From a bacterium UBA4883 (GTDB lineage Bacteria; Bacillota; Clostridia; Oscillospirales; Acutalibacteraceae): DNA of 6,283 bases. Below, piece by piece: positions 5,832-6,283 of the stretch (positions are counted from its first letter, which is position 1; every line of letters begins with the position of its first letter). The translations under genes were made by a program, and so were the position numbers. The DNA is taken from positions 14,109-20,391 of the forward strand of contig DHDF01000148.1 of assembly GCA_002399225.1 (NCBI GenBank). The letters run 5' to 3'. Below the pieces are notes generated by a model that was given only the letters and a program-made list of their open reading frames with translations, was not told the origin of the DNA and did not search any database.

Positions 5832-6283
5832 TTAACTTTGTGCAGACTCACCTGCTTTTTCCTCTTTCGGAGGGTCAACCAGCAACTCTTTGAGAGATGT
5901 TGCAAGGCCCGCTAAAGACTGGATCTGGGAAGGGATGATGATCTTTGTGGCCTTTCCGTCCGCCGCCTTCTGGAAGGCCTCCAGGCTTTTTAGGGCAATG
6001 ACATTGTCGGCCGGATTCGACCGATTGAGCAGAACGATGCTGTCCGCCAAAGCCTTTTGCACCAGCGTGATCGCCTCCGCCTGGCCCTGCGCTTCCAGAA
6101 TTTTGGTCTGCTTTGCGGCATCCGCGTGCAGAACGGCGGATTCTTTATCGCCTTCCGCAATCAGAATTGCGCTGCGCTTTTCCCCTTCCGCCGTAAGAAT
6201 TTGGGCGCGCCGCTCCCGTTCGGCCTTCATTTGTTTTTCCATGGAGTCCTGAATTTCCTTCGGCGGAATGATGTTTTTCAGTT
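5832..6283 (-). CDS. SPFH/band-7 (stomatin/QmcA-like) protein, C-terminal part
   Basis: This is the 3' end of a gene running off the right edge; 149 residues and a TAA stop are visible, and the reading frame stays open to the window end, so the methionine at 6242 is internal. SPFH proteins are membrane-anchored scaffolds that oligomerise and often associate with membrane proteases or NfeD partners. The visible part starts just after the band-7 domain with a stretch containing IIPPKEIQDSMEKQMKAERE. A long charged, alanine-rich helix follows, with repeated AEG.K..A.L-type units (about residues 14-80), a classic stomatin/QmcA coiled coil. Near the end is KIIIPSQIQSLAGL, a hydrophobic C-terminal patch usual in this family, then an acidic tail. 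The N-terminal membrane anchor and SPFH domain lie outside the window, so the subfamily (QmcA, paraslipin or other) cannot be fixed. No intrinsic terminator directly follows the stop; the first convincing one is about 210 bp downstream. There is no evident functional tie to the pur genes. Confidence 0.9.
   Translation of the reverse strand, partial: LKNIIPPKEIQDSMEKQMKAERERRAQILTAEGEKRSAILIAEGDKESAVLHADAAKQTKILEAQGQAEAITLVQKALADSIVLLNRSNPADNVIALKSLEAFQKAADGKATKIIIPSQIQSLAGLATSLKELLVDPPKEEKAGESAQS

Overview
The window is a purine-biosynthesis operon on the minus strand, plus the 3' end of an unrelated membrane-scaffold gene. Moderate-to-high GC, strong AGGAGG-type ribosome sites, intrinsic terminators with T tracts and a sigma-A-like promoter all suggest a Gram-positive (Firmicutes/Bacillota) bacterium. 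The pairing of a PurO-type IMP cyclohydrolase with a free-standing AICAR transformylase suggests a Clostridia member, perhaps Oscillospirales. This placement is inference from gene content and recalled family knowledge; no database was searched.

Layout in transcription order (right to left). At 6283-5832 is the C-terminal part of an SPFH/band-7 (stomatin/QmcA-like) protein, cut by the window edge. The 354-bp stretch 5478-5831 is not empty. It holds a promoter near 5742-5770, a possible 26-residue peptide gene (5707-5627) whose RNA would also be strongly structured, a clear minus-strand intrinsic terminator (5590-5620), and then a good promoter (5524-5552) for the pur genes. Next come purE (5477-4971), purM (4941-3907), purN (3913-3269), a purO-type IMP cyclohydrolase (3281-2571), a stand-alone AICAR transformylase (2555-1377) and purD (1362-103). 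Spacing is tight throughout: gaps of 14-29 bp, or overlaps of 7 and about 13 bp. This indicates one transcript with translational coupling. The last 102 bp carry a perfect palindrome followed by a T tract on the plus strand, probably a terminator facing a convergent gene outside the window.

Together the genes cover GAR synthesis (PurD), GAR formylation (PurN), AIR synthesis (PurM), the PurE carboxylation step, AICAR formylation and IMP ring closure. PurF, PurL/Q/S, PurK, PurC and PurB are not here and must be encoded elsewhere. The distinctive feature is the final two steps. Most bacteria use one bifunctional PurH. Here the cyclohydrolase domain of PurH is missing, its job appears to be done by a PurO-family protein of the type known from archaea, and the transformylase carries sequence signatures closer to animal ATIC than to E. 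coli PurH.
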